A stretch of 64,000 bases of DNA from JAPUME01 sp027294185 (GCA_963555835.3 CAUVWZ020000001.1:62001-126000); one strand, 5' to 3'. Positions 18,000 to 27,078 are shown, counted from the stretch's first letter. Numbers and translations are program-made. The notes: generated by a model not told the origin, from the letters alone.

Positions 18000-18527
18000 C
18001 TATAGCGCAAGGAGCGTAGTCACCAGACTGATTACTCCGATTCCCAAGACAAAAACGCCCACGGCAATGCTTGATTTTTCGAGCTTTAGGACATTGGTTT
18101 GGGTCATCGTGGCAGAGGCGCGGAGTTCTTGAAATTGTGCCGTAACTCTCAATTCAAACTTGCCAGCCAGGCCATTCGGTCTAAACTTACGGGTAACCGC
18201 ACGACCATCCCGACGTGTTATGACTTTGGCATATTTCGTTTTCTTGAAGAATCCGCTCGGTCCTGACGAAGGAAGTTCAAACAGGACTTCGGCCCCAGAG
18301 ACGGGATGACCGCTGGCATCTTCCACTCGCACAATCAGTCTTTCACCTTTAGATCGGGAAATGACATTGGTAACACCGTCCCCCTGCAGCACTACGATTT
18401 TCAGACCTTCAGGAAATGCTGCATTAGCGAGACCTATCGCCACGTACATTGAGAAGAACAATAGGCCAATTTTCGTGATGAACCCCGCCCACTGAATGGA
18501 ACTACGGTAGTGTTGGTTCGTAAACAT
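18000..18527 (-). CDS. Membrane-anchored Ig-like (Big-1-type) protein, cassette gene 2
   Basis: 175 residues from the ATG at 18527, chosen because GAGGA precedes it; a longer frame starts at 18563. Seen: an N-terminal hydrophobic signal (ITKIGLLFFSMYVAIGLANA), a single beta-sandwich domain with bacterial Ig-like group 1 character (VLQGDGVTNVISRSKGERLI, VEDASGHPVSGAEVLFELPS, RDGRAVTRKF, GKFELRVTA), and a C-terminal transmembrane helix (SIAVGVFVLGIGVISLVTTL). It is probably anchored at its C-terminus facing the periplasm. It lies 39 bases downstream of the anchor-D gene, likely one operon, and the pair is flanked by 44-bp repeats. Function not known. Confidence 0.72.
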   Translation of the reverse strand: MFTNQHYRSSIQWAGFITKIGLLFFSMYVAIGLANAAFPEGLKIVVLQGDGVTNVISRSKGERLIVRVEDASGHPVSGAEVLFELPSSGPSGFFKKTKYAKVITRRDGRAVTRKFRPNGLAGKFELRVTAQFQELRASATMTQTNVLKLEKSSIAVGVFVLGIGVISLVTTLLAL

Positions 18528-18566
18528 CGTATCCTCACGAATTGGATTAAAACACTTGCGCACAAC

Positions 18567-19199
18567 TCATTCGCTTGCTGTAGGTTCACTACCGCTGGGA
18601 AATTCCATCCTCCTGTTAACAGCAGCCGTTCGATTTCCCACACCTCGCCCGCGAAGCGAAATCCCCATTCTCTTTTGCTTCTTGGAACCTGCTTTCACGG
18701 ACATGAAGCGGAGCTTTCCCTTGTATCCCTTGGCTTGTGCGGGAGTGAAGTGAAGTGGCACATTGATTATCTCGCCCGCCTTCAAAACGACGGGAAACTC
18801 AAGGTCATCTGAGATCGAAAACGACAGACCAGTAACATCGAACGAGGCCAACGTCACGGATTTCTTTGAGGTATTTTGAATGTCTACGGAGTGTTCGGCT
18901 GTTTTTCCAACGCCGGTTTTCTCAAATCGGATATTCTTTGAAGTCGTCCGGATCCCCGAGCCGGATCCCTTGGTGAGGAAGTGAATAGCAAGGGCTGCAC
19001 CGCCGGCAATTCCGACGACCAAGCCGACCTGTTTGGCGATATCCGATCCGGAGTAAAGCCCAGGAAGTTCTCCACTTCTATCAACCCACTTCCCATATAC
19101 CATTGTCGGAGCGACACCGATGCTCACAAGAGCCAAAACCAAGAGTGAGCAAACTGCTCGCCGGAAAGAACCAAACGTGAATATGTAATGAGTTTTCAT
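18567..19199 (-). CDS. Exported choice-of-anchor-D (ASPM/SPD-2/Hydin-like) protein, cassette gene 1
   Basis: 210 residues from the ATG at 19199; AAGGAGA lies at the right spacing, while an ATG at 19217 overlaps it. Seen: a signal peptide (VCSLLVLALVSIGVAPTMVYG), a second hydrophobic stretch (VGLVVGIAGGAALAIHFLT, about residues 61-79), then a beta-sandwich of the anchor-D type (IRFEKTGVGKTAEHSVDIQN, SVTLASFDVTG, GEIINVPLHFTPAQAKGYKG) and a basic C-terminal tail. It is likely a periplasm- or surface-exposed protein. It is the first gene of the two-gene unit between the direct repeats. No enzymatic motif; role unknown. Confidence 0.7.
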   Translation of the reverse strand: MKTHYIFTFGSFRRAVCSLLVLALVSIGVAPTMVYGKWVDRSGELPGLYSGSDIAKQVGLVVGIAGGAALAIHFLTKGSGSGIRTTSKNIRFEKTGVGKTAEHSVDIQNTSKKSVTLASFDVTGLSFSISDDLEFPVVLKAGEIINVPLHFTPAQAKGYKGKLRFMSVKAGSKKQKRMGISLRGRGVGNRTAAVNRRMEFPSGSEPTASE

Positions 19200-19249
19200 C
19201 TTCTTTCTCCTTTTCAAATGTTAATCGCTGTCCAACTTCGGACGGCTAC

Positions 19250-19293
19250 TGACCTGACCGAGATTTTGTACCAGTTCCGATGAGAGACTCTAC
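19250..19293 (+). repeat. 44-bp direct repeat, copy B
   Basis: Same orientation as copy A, with three substitutions. It lies 51 bases upstream (in coding sense) of the first cassette gene, so the two copies bracket the two surface-protein genes in a unit of about 1.4 kb. Confidence 0.8.
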
Positions 19294-19494
19294 CACATGT
19301 GAGGGGCCTGAGGGGCCCGGCACCAACTCACCGAGGCAATGACTGATGATTGCGGCATCGGGAGACGGCTTCACTCCACCAGCGCTGAATCCCGGCCAAT
19401 ATCGTACAGACTCCCTTATTCCGCACCTTCGCGTCGCCTAGCCCAAGCGAACGGGGCGGGATGGCGGAAATGCCGCAGGAAGGTTGAGTGATTT

Positions 19495-19842
19495 ATGGCT
19501 GCCGACAAAGAACATCGCTTCTGCCCGCGAGCTCGCCTGACCCAACCCTTGATGGCCGAATATCATCACGCCTATCGAATACCGCTGCGTGACCTGAGCC
19601 TCACCGGCGCTTTCCTGGCCGAAGAACTGCCCTTCCATGCGGGGCAGGACGTTCACCTGACCGTACGGCTGAATGACCAGGAAGCCATTGAGGTTGAGGC
19701 TGTGGTTCGGCGCAGGGTCCCTGGGAAGGGATCAGGGGTCGAGTTCGTCAGCATGAGCAGAACCGATTCTGCTCGTTTGCGCGAATACTTCGCCACCGCA
19801 CGCGCTTCTGAAAAGAGAGTCCAAACCTCTTCCGGCGCATGA
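19495..19842 (+). CDS. PilZ-domain protein (c-di-GMP binding)
   Basis: 115 residues, a stand-alone PilZ domain. The c-di-GMP-binding signatures are visible: RFCPR (RxxxR) at the N-terminus and DLSLTGAFL (D/NxSxxG) about 25 residues later, followed by strands such as VHLTVRLN and SGVEFVSMS. Known members alter motility, exopolysaccharide or pilus function when c-di-GMP binds. It sits upstream of the amidase gene on the same strand, 145 bases away. A link to the pilus operon in this window is possible but not shown. Confidence 0.85.
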   Translation: MAADKEHRFCPRARLTQPLMAEYHHAYRIPLRDLSLTGAFLAEELPFHAGQDVHLTVRLNDQEAIEVEAVVRRRVPGKGSGVEFVSMSRTDSARLREYFATARASEKRVQTSSGA

Positions 19843-19987
19843 TCTTCAGGTCGGGACGAGCCTCAGTAAGCCGGATGCGCCACCCGCGGCATTTCGGAAC
19901 GGCTCTCCCCGCACCCCCTCTCTTCCTACCCCCTTCCCTCCCCTCCGGAAGAGTGAGAAGATAGCCTCGGTTGGTTTTGGAGGTCCC

Positions 19988-21463
19988 GTGCCAAGTCTCA
20001 CAAGAAAAGCGTCGATTCTCCCGCTTGCCCTGGCGTTGGGGTGGGCCGTGGTGTGGGCGACGCTTCTGGGGCCCTCAAGGGCCCTGGGGGCGGAAAACTT
20101 CATCTTCTACTTCCCCTCCCGGCACGAGGCGCTACCGCTGCGTCAAATCGACCAAAGCGGCTACCTTCCCCTTGAGAAGACACTGCGCCTGTTCGGGAGA
20201 CCCGTTAATAAACGCGAGAGACAACGACGGGTGAGCTGGCGGTTCAACCGGCGGCAACTGGAGGTTCGCGCCGGTCAAACACGGGTACGAGTCGGACGCA
20301 AACGAGTCGATTTACCCTTCCCCGTGCGACATCTCGACGGGGAGTGGTGGGTACCCATCTCTTTTCTCACCGAGGTCCTGGGGGAGATCATCCCCGATGC
20401 CATGGAATACCATGCCGGCACCCGGCGTATTTTCATCGGCGAGGTTGAGCCGAACTCCTTCGAGTTGCGGTTCGACTCTCTCCCCGGCAGCGCACGCCTC
20501 ACCCTGCAGTTCCTCCAGCAGACAAGTATCAGCGCCGCAGAAGAAGAGGGGAATTGGATTCTATACCTCGGCGGCCACCCTCAGCAGCCGCCCCAGCCGC
20601 GGTTCGAGTTTTCGAATCCCATCATCAAGAGCCTCGCCTTCGATGACCAGGACGGCAGACCCAAGCTGATCCTGACCCCCGGACCTGATCAGATGACCCT
20701 GCGCCCCCTGCTGGCCGAAGGGGGAATGGTGCTGATCCTCGACGTGGCCCGATCCGATCCGGCGCGAACCGCCGAAGGGAGAACCCCGCGAGCGCCGGAA
20801 TCCATCGCCCCCTCTCCGGCTGCATCCGGCGGCCCGGTGGTTGGAGCGGATTCCCTTCCCGCCGTCGTACTTGACCCGGGCCACGGGGGAATCGACAGCG
20901 GAGCGCGGGGACAAAACGGCTTCAGCGAAAAGGACTGGACCTGGCGGTTCACCTACCAGGTGCGCCTGGCCCTGATTGCCACCGGCAAGTTCCGCGTCGT
21001 CATGACCAGAAACGGCGACCAGTTGAGGTCGCTCGACCAGCGCGCGATTACCGCCAACACGAACCGGGGAGCGGTCTTCGTCAGTTTTCACCTGGGTCAT
21101 ACCGGGGCCGGGCAGCGGACCGTGGCTCCCTACATCTACCAGCCGCCCTTCGGGACCACGACGGCGCGCTCCGCTGGGGCGCTCAGCTTCGTGCCCTGGG
21201 AGGAGGTCCAAAATTCCCATCTGCCGGAAAGTCTGCGGCTGGCACAGTACCTGCGGGATGAGCTTGCGGCCATCGAAGACCTTGCGATACGCGAACCCGT
21301 TTCGGCGCCGGTACGCCTCCTGCGGAGCGTCGATTCTCCCGCGGCATTCATCGAGGTGGGCGATCTCACCTCTCTCGAAGATTCGGGTGACCTCGAAGAC
21401 CCTGAATTTATCCTTCAACTGGCGCAGGCCGTCGTAAGGGCCATCGAAAGGTTTAGTTACTAG
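19988..21463 (+). CDS. N-acetylmuramoyl-L-alanine amidase (Amidase_3), exported
   Basis: 491 residues. The GTG start has GGAGG four bases upstream. A signal peptide (LPLALALGWAVVWATLLG) is followed by a copper-amine-oxidase-N-like strand-rich domain (about residues 45-130), an AMIN-like region, and a C-terminal zinc amidase domain with LDPGHGGIDSG (zinc His), SEKDWTWR (zinc Glu), VSFHLGH (zinc His) and FIEVGDLTS (catalytic Glu). It cleaves the amide bond between MurNAc and the stem peptide, in the periplasm, during cell separation. It is followed closely by the GerMN gene, rph and rdgB in a probable operon. Confidence 0.9.
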   Translation: MPSLTRKASILPLALALGWAVVWATLLGPSRALGAENFIFYFPSRHEALPLRQIDQSGYLPLEKTLRLFGRPVNKRERQRRVSWRFNRRQLEVRAGQTRVRVGRKRVDLPFPVRHLDGEWWVPISFLTEVLGEIIPDAMEYHAGTRRIFIGEVEPNSFELRFDSLPGSARLTLQFLQQTSISAAEEEGNWILYLGGHPQQPPQPRFEFSNPIIKSLAFDDQDGRPKLILTPGPDQMTLRPLLAEGGMVLILDVARSDPARTAEGRTPRAPESIAPSPAASGGPVVGADSLPAVVLDPGHGGIDSGARGQNGFSEKDWTWRFTYQVRLALIATGKFRVVMTRNGDQLRSLDQRAITANTNRGAVFVSFHLGHTGAGQRTVAPYIYQPPFGTTTARSAGALSFVPWEEVQNSHLPESLRLAQYLRDELAAIEDLAIREPVSAPVRLLRSVDSPAAFIEVGDLTSLEDSGDLEDPEFILQLAQAVVRAIERFSY

Positions 21464-21486
21464 AGGTTAGAGGACCGAAAATAGCC

Positions 21487-22098
21487 ATGTCATTGGGCAT
21501 GAAAATTCTGGGGTTGGGATTGATGGCTGTCGCCCTGGCGAGCGTCCTGTATCTACGGGCTCTGGTGCGACAATTGTCGGAGGTCCCCTACCTGCCCACT
21601 GCCGAGGCACGGGTTCAGTTGAAAGAATCCATCCTGGGATCCGCTCCGGGCGAGCCACAGACGATTTCCCTTTTTTTCCCAGTGCCCGGGGAGGGAATGC
21701 TGAGGCGAGAAGAGCGGACCCTTACGCTGGTCTCCGCCGCCCCGGACAGAGTCCGGCAAATCCTGATGGCCCTTCGTGAGGGCTCTCGAGAGGGTATGGA
21801 AGGAGCGATTCCAGCGGAAACCCAGATTCGCGCCGTGTACCTGGCTCCGGACGGCATTGTGTACGTGGACTTTGACCAGACCCTCGAGCGCGCTGTCTCC
21901 CCCGGAATTCGATCGGAAACATTGACGATTTATGCCATCGTGAATACTCTGGCAGTGAACCTCCCGTCGATTCAGCAGGTCAGGATTCTGTTGGAGGGAC
22001 GGGAGGCGGAAACTCTGGCCGGCCATGCCGACCTGAGCCGCGCCTATACGCCGGATCCAAGCTGGGTGGAGCCGACCCTACCCAACCCGGACAGGTAG
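21487..22098 (+). CDS. GerMN-domain protein
   Basis: 203 residues with an N-terminal membrane anchor (ILGLGLMAVALASVLYL) and one GerMN domain (QTISLFFPV, VRQILMALREGS, IRAVYLAPDGIVYVDFDQTL, LTIYAIVNTLAVNLPSIQQV). GerMN domains were first seen in the spore proteins GerM and GerN but are widespread in non-sporulating bacteria near amidase genes, as here. Probably a periplasmic cell-wall accessory factor; exact role unknown. It starts 23 bases after the amidase stop. Confidence 0.87.
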   Translation: MSLGMKILGLGLMAVALASVLYLRALVRQLSEVPYLPTAEARVQLKESILGSAPGEPQTISLFFPVPGEGMLRREERTLTLVSAAPDRVRQILMALREGSREGMEGAIPAETQIRAVYLAPDGIVYVDFDQTLERAVSPGIRSETLTIYAIVNTLAVNLPSIQQVRILLEGREAETLAGHADLSRAYTPDPSWVEPTLPNPDR

Positions 22099-22133
22099 GG
22101 TTTCCGGCACAACATTCTTAGGAGGAAACATCG

Positions 22134-22922
22134 TTGCCCAATATGCCCACACGCATTTCGGGAATTCTTTATGAGGAGGGCAAGGTCGTGCGAAGCGGAA
22201 AACGTTCCACCGACCAGATGCGCCCCGTCGAGATTCATCCCCACTTTATCTCCTCTGCGGAGGGCTCTGCGCTGATCCGCATCGGCGAGACGCAGGTCAT
22301 CTGCACGGCTTCTGTGGACGAAGGAGTGCCCGCATTTCTCAAAGGCCAGGGAAAGGGCTGGGTTACAAGCGAATACGGAATGATCCCCCGCGCCACCGAT
22401 ACCCGCACTCGTCGGGAGTCGTCCCGGGGACGCCAGGGGGGACGCACCCACGAGATCCAGCGCCTCATCGGCCGTTCGCTTCGCGGCGTGACCGACCTTG
22501 AAAAGCTGGGCGAACGCACGGTCTGGATCGATTGTGACGTGATTCGCGCCGACGGCGGGACTCGCACCGCCTCGATCACCGGCGCTTTCGTGGCCCTGGG
22601 GCTGGCCTACAAGGCGATGAAAGAGAAGGGCGCCATCCGCCAAATCCCGCTTACAGACGCCGTGGCAGCCGTCAGCGTCGGACTGGTGGGTCCGGAAGTG
22701 ATGCTCGACCTTGATTACGGCGAGGACTCGAACGCCGAGGTGGATATGAATGTCGTCATGACCGGGTCGGGAAAACTGGTGGAAGTGCAGGCCACCGCAG
22801 AAGGCCGCCCCTTCAGCCGTGAGGAGTTGGACCGGCTGGTCGAGATGGCGCAGAAAGGCATCCAGGAGCTGCTCCAGGCGCAAAACTCCATCCTGAACTT
22901 CTCCTTCCCAACCCATGGTTGA
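22134..22922 (+). CDS. rph: Ribonuclease PH
   Basis: 262 residues, somewhat longer than the usual about 240. RNase PH trims the 3' ends of tRNA precursors with phosphate as attacking group. Family motifs: TGSGKLVEVQATAEG, RSLRGVTDLEKLGERTVWID, DADGGTRTASITGA-type stretch (here RADGGTRTASITGAFVAL) and LLQAQNSIL near the end. The TTG start at 22134 is preferred because AGGAGG lies eight bases upstream; the in-frame ATG at 22143 would be too far from it. It overlaps rdgB by eight bases, a common pairing. Confidence 0.95.
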   Translation: MPNMPTRISGILYEEGKVVRSGKRSTDQMRPVEIHPHFISSAEGSALIRIGETQVICTASVDEGVPAFLKGQGKGWVTSEYGMIPRATDTRTRRESSRGRQGGRTHEIQRLIGRSLRGVTDLEKLGERTVWIDCDVIRADGGTRTASITGAFVALGLAYKAMKEKGAIRQIPLTDAVAAVSVGLVGPEVMLDLDYGEDSNAEVDMNVVMTGSGKLVEVQATAEGRPFSREELDRLVEMAQKGIQELLQAQNSILNFSFPTHG

Positions 22923-23538
22923 TCCCGGCACGGCCTCGCAGGTGAGCAAGGTCCTCAATCTCGCCTCATCCAATCCGGGCAAGCTCGGCGAATTCCGCCA
23001 GGCAGCCGGTGGGTGCGGATGGCAGGTCGAACCGGTCCCCGCAATGGACACCCTTCCCGCCTGCATCGAGGACGGGAAAACCTTTGAGGAGAACGCCCGC
23101 AAGAAGGCGGTCCACTACACTCGCCACTGCCCGGGACTGGTCTTCGCCGACGATTCCGGATTGTGTGTGCCATCGCTGGGCGGTGCACCAGGTGTCTATT
23201 CTGCGCGCTTCGCAGGAACCGAGGCCACCGAGGCAGGAAACAACGAGAAACTCCTGAATGAATTAACCGGCGCAAGGGGTGGCGACCGGGCGGCCTATTA
23301 CGTCTGCATCATCGCCGTGGCGCGCGAAGGCCAAGCAGTGAAGACCTTTAAGGGCCGGGTCGAGGGGCAAATTCTGGAGGCCCCTCGCGGGGAAGGAGGC
23401 TTTGGCTACGACTCGCTGTTCCTCTACGAGCCGCTGCGGATGACCTTCGCCGAGATTTCCGCCGAGGAAAAGTTCGCCGTCTCCCACCGCGGGCAGGCCT
23501 TCCGCAAACTGCTCGACACTCTTGCATCCGGTTTCTGA
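22915..23538 (+). CDS. rdgB: XTP/dITP diphosphatase (Ham1/RdgB)
   Basis: 207 residues. It hydrolyses dITP, ITP and XTP to monophosphates, keeping deaminated purines out of nucleic acids. Motifs: LASSNPGKLGEF (nucleotide-binding N-terminus), TFEENARKKA, VFADDSGLCV with the metal Asp pair, GVYSARFAG, and EGGFGYDSLFLYE; the C-terminal SHRGQAF completes the fold. It overlaps the end of rph by eight bases, so translation is probably coupled. Confidence 0.95.
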   Translation: MVDPGTASQVSKVLNLASSNPGKLGEFRQAAGGCGWQVEPVPAMDTLPACIEDGKTFEENARKKAVHYTRHCPGLVFADDSGLCVPSLGGAPGVYSARFAGTEATEAGNNEKLLNELTGARGGDRAAYYVCIIAVAREGQAVKTFKGRVEGQILEAPRGEGGFGYDSLFLYEPLRMTFAEISAEEKFAVSHRGQAFRKLLDTLASGF

Positions 23539-23685
23539 GTTCGGCACCCGGAAGGGCCCAGGGTTCAGGCTGCCGGTGCATCTGTGCTATATTTTTCTTT
23601 TATTTCCGGGGACGGGAATTTATCCCGATCCGCATCCGCGACCATCGTTCAGGAAAAAGATTTTCCAAGAAGGAGAGACCAGACT

Positions 23686-24399
23686 TTGGCAAAAAATACG
23701 AAGGGAACCGGTCCACGCCAGCAATTCGTGAATTTTCTTTTCTACAAGGCGGACGCCGCCTGGCGACGCCTGCCGGCCCGCGAAAGAGCCCGCGGCAAGA
23801 ATGAGTTCATCAACTGCGTCAAGAAATACCAGAAGAAGATGATCATCGTTCCTTACTCGCTGGTGGGAATCCGGGGCGACTGCGACATCATGCTCTGGCG
23901 CATCGGCTACGACATGGAGGACATTCAGAAGATGGCCGCCGAGCTGCTTGCAACCGGCCTCGGCAAGTACCTGACGGTTCCCTACTCCTATTTCTCCATG
24001 ACCAAGCGGTCGATCTACGTGGACAAGCACGTCCACGCGGACCAGGAAGGAAGGCGCGTGACGCTTGACCCGGGCAAGTTCAAGTACCTGTTCGTTTATC
24101 CCTTCCTCAAGACACGCGAATGGTATCTGCTCTCCCAGGAGAGGCGGCAGGAGATGATGGACTCCCACATCCGCATCGGCCATAAATATCCCACCGTCCG
24201 GTTGAACACCACCTACTCGTTCGGATTGGATGACCAGGAATTCGTCGTCGCCTTCGAGACCGACAAGCCTGAGCACTTCCTGGACCTGGTGATGGAGCTG
24301 CGCGGTGTCGAAGGCAGCCGCTTCACGCTGCGCGACACGCCCATCTTTACCTGCGCGCACCACGATCTGCGCGAGGTTTTGAACCTGCTGGGAGGTTGA
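23686..24399 (+). CDS. Chlorite dismutase-family heme protein (HemQ-like)
   Basis: 237 residues from the TTG at 23686, which has AAGGAG six bases upstream; the open frame extends further but without coding character. The family includes chlorite dismutase and HemQ (coproheme decarboxylase, last step of heme b synthesis in many bacteria). Visible: QFVNFLFYKADAAWRRLP, KYLTVPYSYFSMTKRS, FVYPFLKTREWYLL, and MMDSH with probable proximal heme ligand His161, followed by YSFGLDDQEFVVAFETD. HemQ-type function is the more likely for this length and context, but chlorite dismutase activity cannot be excluded. Followed ten bases later by nth. Confidence 0.85.
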   Translation: MAKNTKGTGPRQQFVNFLFYKADAAWRRLPARERARGKNEFINCVKKYQKKMIIVPYSLVGIRGDCDIMLWRIGYDMEDIQKMAAELLATGLGKYLTVPYSYFSMTKRSIYVDKHVHADQEGRRVTLDPGKFKYLFVYPFLKTREWYLLSQERRQEMMDSHIRIGHKYPTVRLNTTYSFGLDDQEFVVAFETDKPEHFLDLVMELRGVEGSRFTLRDTPIFTCAHHDLREVLNLLGG

Positions 24400-24409
24400 A
24401 GCCGACCGA

Positions 24410-25126
24410 ATGAAAGCAAAACCAAAACCGAAAGCGAAAACGAAAAAGAAATCCAAGCCTCCCACCAGGTCGCAAAGCAACTACACCAGCCCCCAAAGGG
24501 TGCGAAAAATCATCGCCGGCCTCGACGCCACCTACCCCAAGGCCACCTGCGCCCTCAAGTATCAAAGTCCCTTTCAACTGCTGGTCGCCACCATCCTCTC
24601 CGCCCAGTGCACCGACGAGCGGGTCAACAAAGTCACGCCCGGCCTGTTTCAGAAATTCCCCACGCCGCAGGATTTCGCTGCCCTCCCTCAAGAGGTTCTG
24701 GAACAGGAGATTCGCTCTACGGGGTTTTTTCGCAACAAGTCGAAAAACATCATCGGGGCGGCCAGGAAGCTGATCTCAGACCACGGGGGGAAGATTCGCC
24801 GCACCATGACCATGGAGGATATGCTGGCCCTGCCCGGAGTGGCCCGCAAGACGGCCAACGTGGTGCTCGGAACCGCCTTCGGCATCGCGAACGGTGTTGT
24901 CGTTGATACCCACGTGTTCCGCATCTCGCGCCGCCTGAAGCTCTCCACTCAGAAAACGCCCGAGAAGGTGGAGCAGGATTTGATGAAGATTATTCCCCAG
25001 GAAAGGTGGATCGACTTCGGCCATCAGGTGATCCACCACGGGCGGCGTCTCTGCCCGGCCCGTAAGCCTCTATGCGCCGACTGCCCGCTCGATTCCCTCT
25101 GCGACGCGCCGGATAAGACATCGTGA
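24410..25126 (+). CDS. nth: Endonuclease III
   Basis: 238 residues. DNA glycosylase/AP lyase that removes oxidised pyrimidines. Seen: a lysine-rich N-terminal tail (first 20 residues), a core starting SPFQLLVATILSAQCTDERVN, a helix-hairpin-helix LPGVARKTANVVLG with the catalytic Lys, VVVDTHVFR with the catalytic Asp, and a C-terminal [4Fe-4S] cluster CX6CX2CX5C (CPARKPLCADCPLDSLC). All key residues are intact. Probably the last gene of the run that starts with the amidase. Confidence 0.96.
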   Translation: MKAKPKPKAKTKKKSKPPTRSQSNYTSPQRVRKIIAGLDATYPKATCALKYQSPFQLLVATILSAQCTDERVNKVTPGLFQKFPTPQDFAALPQEVLEQEIRSTGFFRNKSKNIIGAARKLISDHGGKIRRTMTMEDMLALPGVARKTANVVLGTAFGIANGVVVDTHVFRISRRLKLSTQKTPEKVEQDLMKIIPQERWIDFGHQVIHHGRRLCPARKPLCADCPLDSLCDAPDKTS

Positions 25127-25157
25127 AGGGCAACGGAACCTGTAAAACGAGTTCAGC

Positions 25158-25185
25158 GCTTCCTGCTGGCGACCTAAAGTCGCCG
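25158..25185. repeat. 28-bp palindromic extragenic repeat, copy 1
   Basis: Contains GGCGAC-CTAAA-GTCGCC (25168-25184), which can form a six-pair hairpin. Matches copy 2 (27051-27078) at 26 of 28 bases. Both lie in gaps flanking the sulfatase gene. It is a REP-like element. Confidence 0.7.
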
Positions 25186-25509
25186 CTACAGGGCAGGTTC
25201 GCCGCTACACTCCCCCCCCCAACCTCACCGGCGCGCGGGGCTGCCGGCGGAGAGCCCCTTGACTCGGCGGCTGTTTGCCAGCATGCTGGAACGGATAAAT
25301 GGCCTGTCGATTCCGTCTGGATAGCCTAGCCTGGGGCACCCAAGAAAACGATTCCGATATCCCACAGGAATGGAGAGGTGTCTGAAAAAGCTGGTTCTGG
25401 ATGCCCAGGCGATGAGTTTTGGGGACTCGGAAGGAGCGGCTGGAAGCCGCCGGCAGTTTCTCGGAGAAAACATTTACCTGGAAGTGATCAGTTGAAGGCT
25501 AACAGTTTT

Positions 25510-27027
25510 ATGTTTACGAGTTGGAAGGGCCAAAAAACTAATTCCGGAAATATGTTTCCCAAACCCACAAGAACACCGTTCGTATTCCTCGTCATCCTTG
25601 TTGCGGTGGGAGCGGCGTTGTGGACAGCCTGCCAAGGTTTCATGAATAGGGAGAGCGACCGCAAGACCAACTTCCTAATCATCCTCACTGACGATCTGGG
25701 TTACGGCGACCTGGGCTGCTTCGGCAATCAGACGATCAAAACGCCGAATCTCGACAGGCTTGCTTCACAGGGAATGCGGCTGACGTCCTGCTACGCGGCG
25801 GCGCCGGTCTGTTCACCTTCGCGGGTGGGGTTGCTTACGGGGCGCACGCCGAGCCGCGTGGGTGTATATGATTGGATTCCCGGGGGACATCCGATGCACC
25901 TGCCGCGCAATGAGATCACCGTCGCCACAATCTTGAAGCAGGCCGGCTACGCGACCTGTCACGTCGGCAAGTGGCACTGCAACGGACAATTCAATTCACC
26001 GGAGCAGCCGCAGCCGGGCGACCACGGCTTTGAGCACTGGTTCAGCACTCAAAATAACGCCGCACCCACCCACCATAATCCCGATAATTTTGTACGAAAC
26101 GGCGTGCCGGTCGGCGGGTTGCAAGGTTATTCATCCCACATCATTGCGGGGGAGGCGATTCACTGGCTCAAGGATTTGCGCGACCCATCCAAGCCGTTTT
26201 TTCTCTACGTTTGCTTCCATGAGCCGCACGAGCCGGTCGATTCGCCCCCGGATTTGGTTGCCGAGTACCCGCAGGCGACGAAAAAGGGCGAGGCGCTCTA
26301 TTACGCCAACGTTACGAATATGGACCGGGCGGTCGGACGGCTGATGCGGGCACTCGACGAGATGAAGCTGGCCGACGACACCTTGGTGTTCTTCACCTCG
26401 GACAACGGCCCGGAGACGCTCGATCGCTATCGCGGCGCGTGGCGCTCGCACGGCTCGCCCGGGCCGCTACGAGGGATGAAGCTGCACCTCTACGAGGGCG
26501 GTATCCGCGTGCCGGGCATTCTTCGCTGGCCGGGCCACACCAAGCCACAGCAGGTTGTCAACGAGCCGGTGAGCGGGGTCGACCTGCTGCCGACCCTATG
26601 CGAAATCGCCGGTGTAAAGGTGCCCGTAGATCGCGCGCTGGACGGCGCAAGCTTCCTGCCGATCTTCGAAGGCAAGCCCATCCATCGAAAGACGCCGTTG
26701 TTCTGGCACTATTTCCGTTCCATCGGCCCGCCGAAGGCAGCCTTGCGCAGCGGCGACTGGATGGTGCTCGGCCAATGGGACGGCCCGCCGCTCTCAGGCG
26801 GCGGCAGCCTGCGTCCCGGCGATATGGAGATCATCAAGTCGGCCCGACTTACCGGGTTTGAACTATACAACCTGAGCGGCGACTTGAAGCAGGCAAGCAA
26901 CCGAGCTTCCGAGGAACCGGAGCGTCTGAAACAGATGTCCCAGATGCTGGTCGACAAATACACCCAGGTGCAATCGGAAGGCCCGGTGTGGAACCTTCCG
27001 CCGCGTGAAGAGAGGGCAAGCAATTAG
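25510..27027 (+). CDS. Sulfatase (arylsulfatase A-like), membrane-associated or lipoprotein
   Basis: About 505 residues from the ATG at 25510; the ATG at 25552 would put the hydrophobic signal (PFVFLVILVAVGAALWTAC) right at the N-terminus, and a weak lipobox ends in that Cys. The alkaline-phosphatase-fold domain shows ILTDDLGYGDLGCFGN (metal Asp pair), the formylglycine site CSPSR with LLTGR, and KWHCN; TSDNGPET supplies C-terminal metal ligands. Cys in CSPSR must be oxidised by a sulfatase-modifying enzyme, not in this window. Substrate is a sulfate ester, probably a polysaccharide or glycolipid. It is flanked by two copies of a palindromic repeat. Confidence 0.88.
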   Translation: MFTSWKGQKTNSGNMFPKPTRTPFVFLVILVAVGAALWTACQGFMNRESDRKTNFLIILTDDLGYGDLGCFGNQTIKTPNLDRLASQGMRLTSCYAAAPVCSPSRVGLLTGRTPSRVGVYDWIPGGHPMHLPRNEITVATILKQAGYATCHVGKWHCNGQFNSPEQPQPGDHGFEHWFSTQNNAAPTHHNPDNFVRNGVPVGGLQGYSSHIIAGEAIHWLKDLRDPSKPFFLYVCFHEPHEPVDSPPDLVAEYPQATKKGEALYYANVTNMDRAVGRLMRALDEMKLADDTLVFFTSDNGPETLDRYRGAWRSHGSPGPLRGMKLHLYEGGIRVPGILRWPGHTKPQQVVNEPVSGVDLLPTLCEIAGVKVPVDRALDGASFLPIFEGKPIHRKTPLFWHYFRSIGPPKAALRSGDWMVLGQWDGPPLSGGGSLRPGDMEIIKSARLTGFELYNLSGDLKQASNRASEEPERLKQMSQMLVDKYTQVQSEGPVWNLPPREERASN

Positions 27028-27050
27028 GTGGATTTGCTCCTGCTTCGAAA

Positions 27051-27078
27051 GCTTCCTGCCGGCGACCTAAATTCGCCG
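27051..27078. repeat. 28-bp palindromic extragenic repeat, copy 2
   Basis: Shares GGCGACCTAAA with copy 1; the hairpin here is GGCGA/TCGCC. It lies 24 bases downstream of the sulfatase stop. Confidence 0.7.

Noticed and set aside
22044..23102. 352-residue minus-strand frame opposite rph
   Set aside because: Shadow of a high-GC gene; rph and rdgB on plus are certain.
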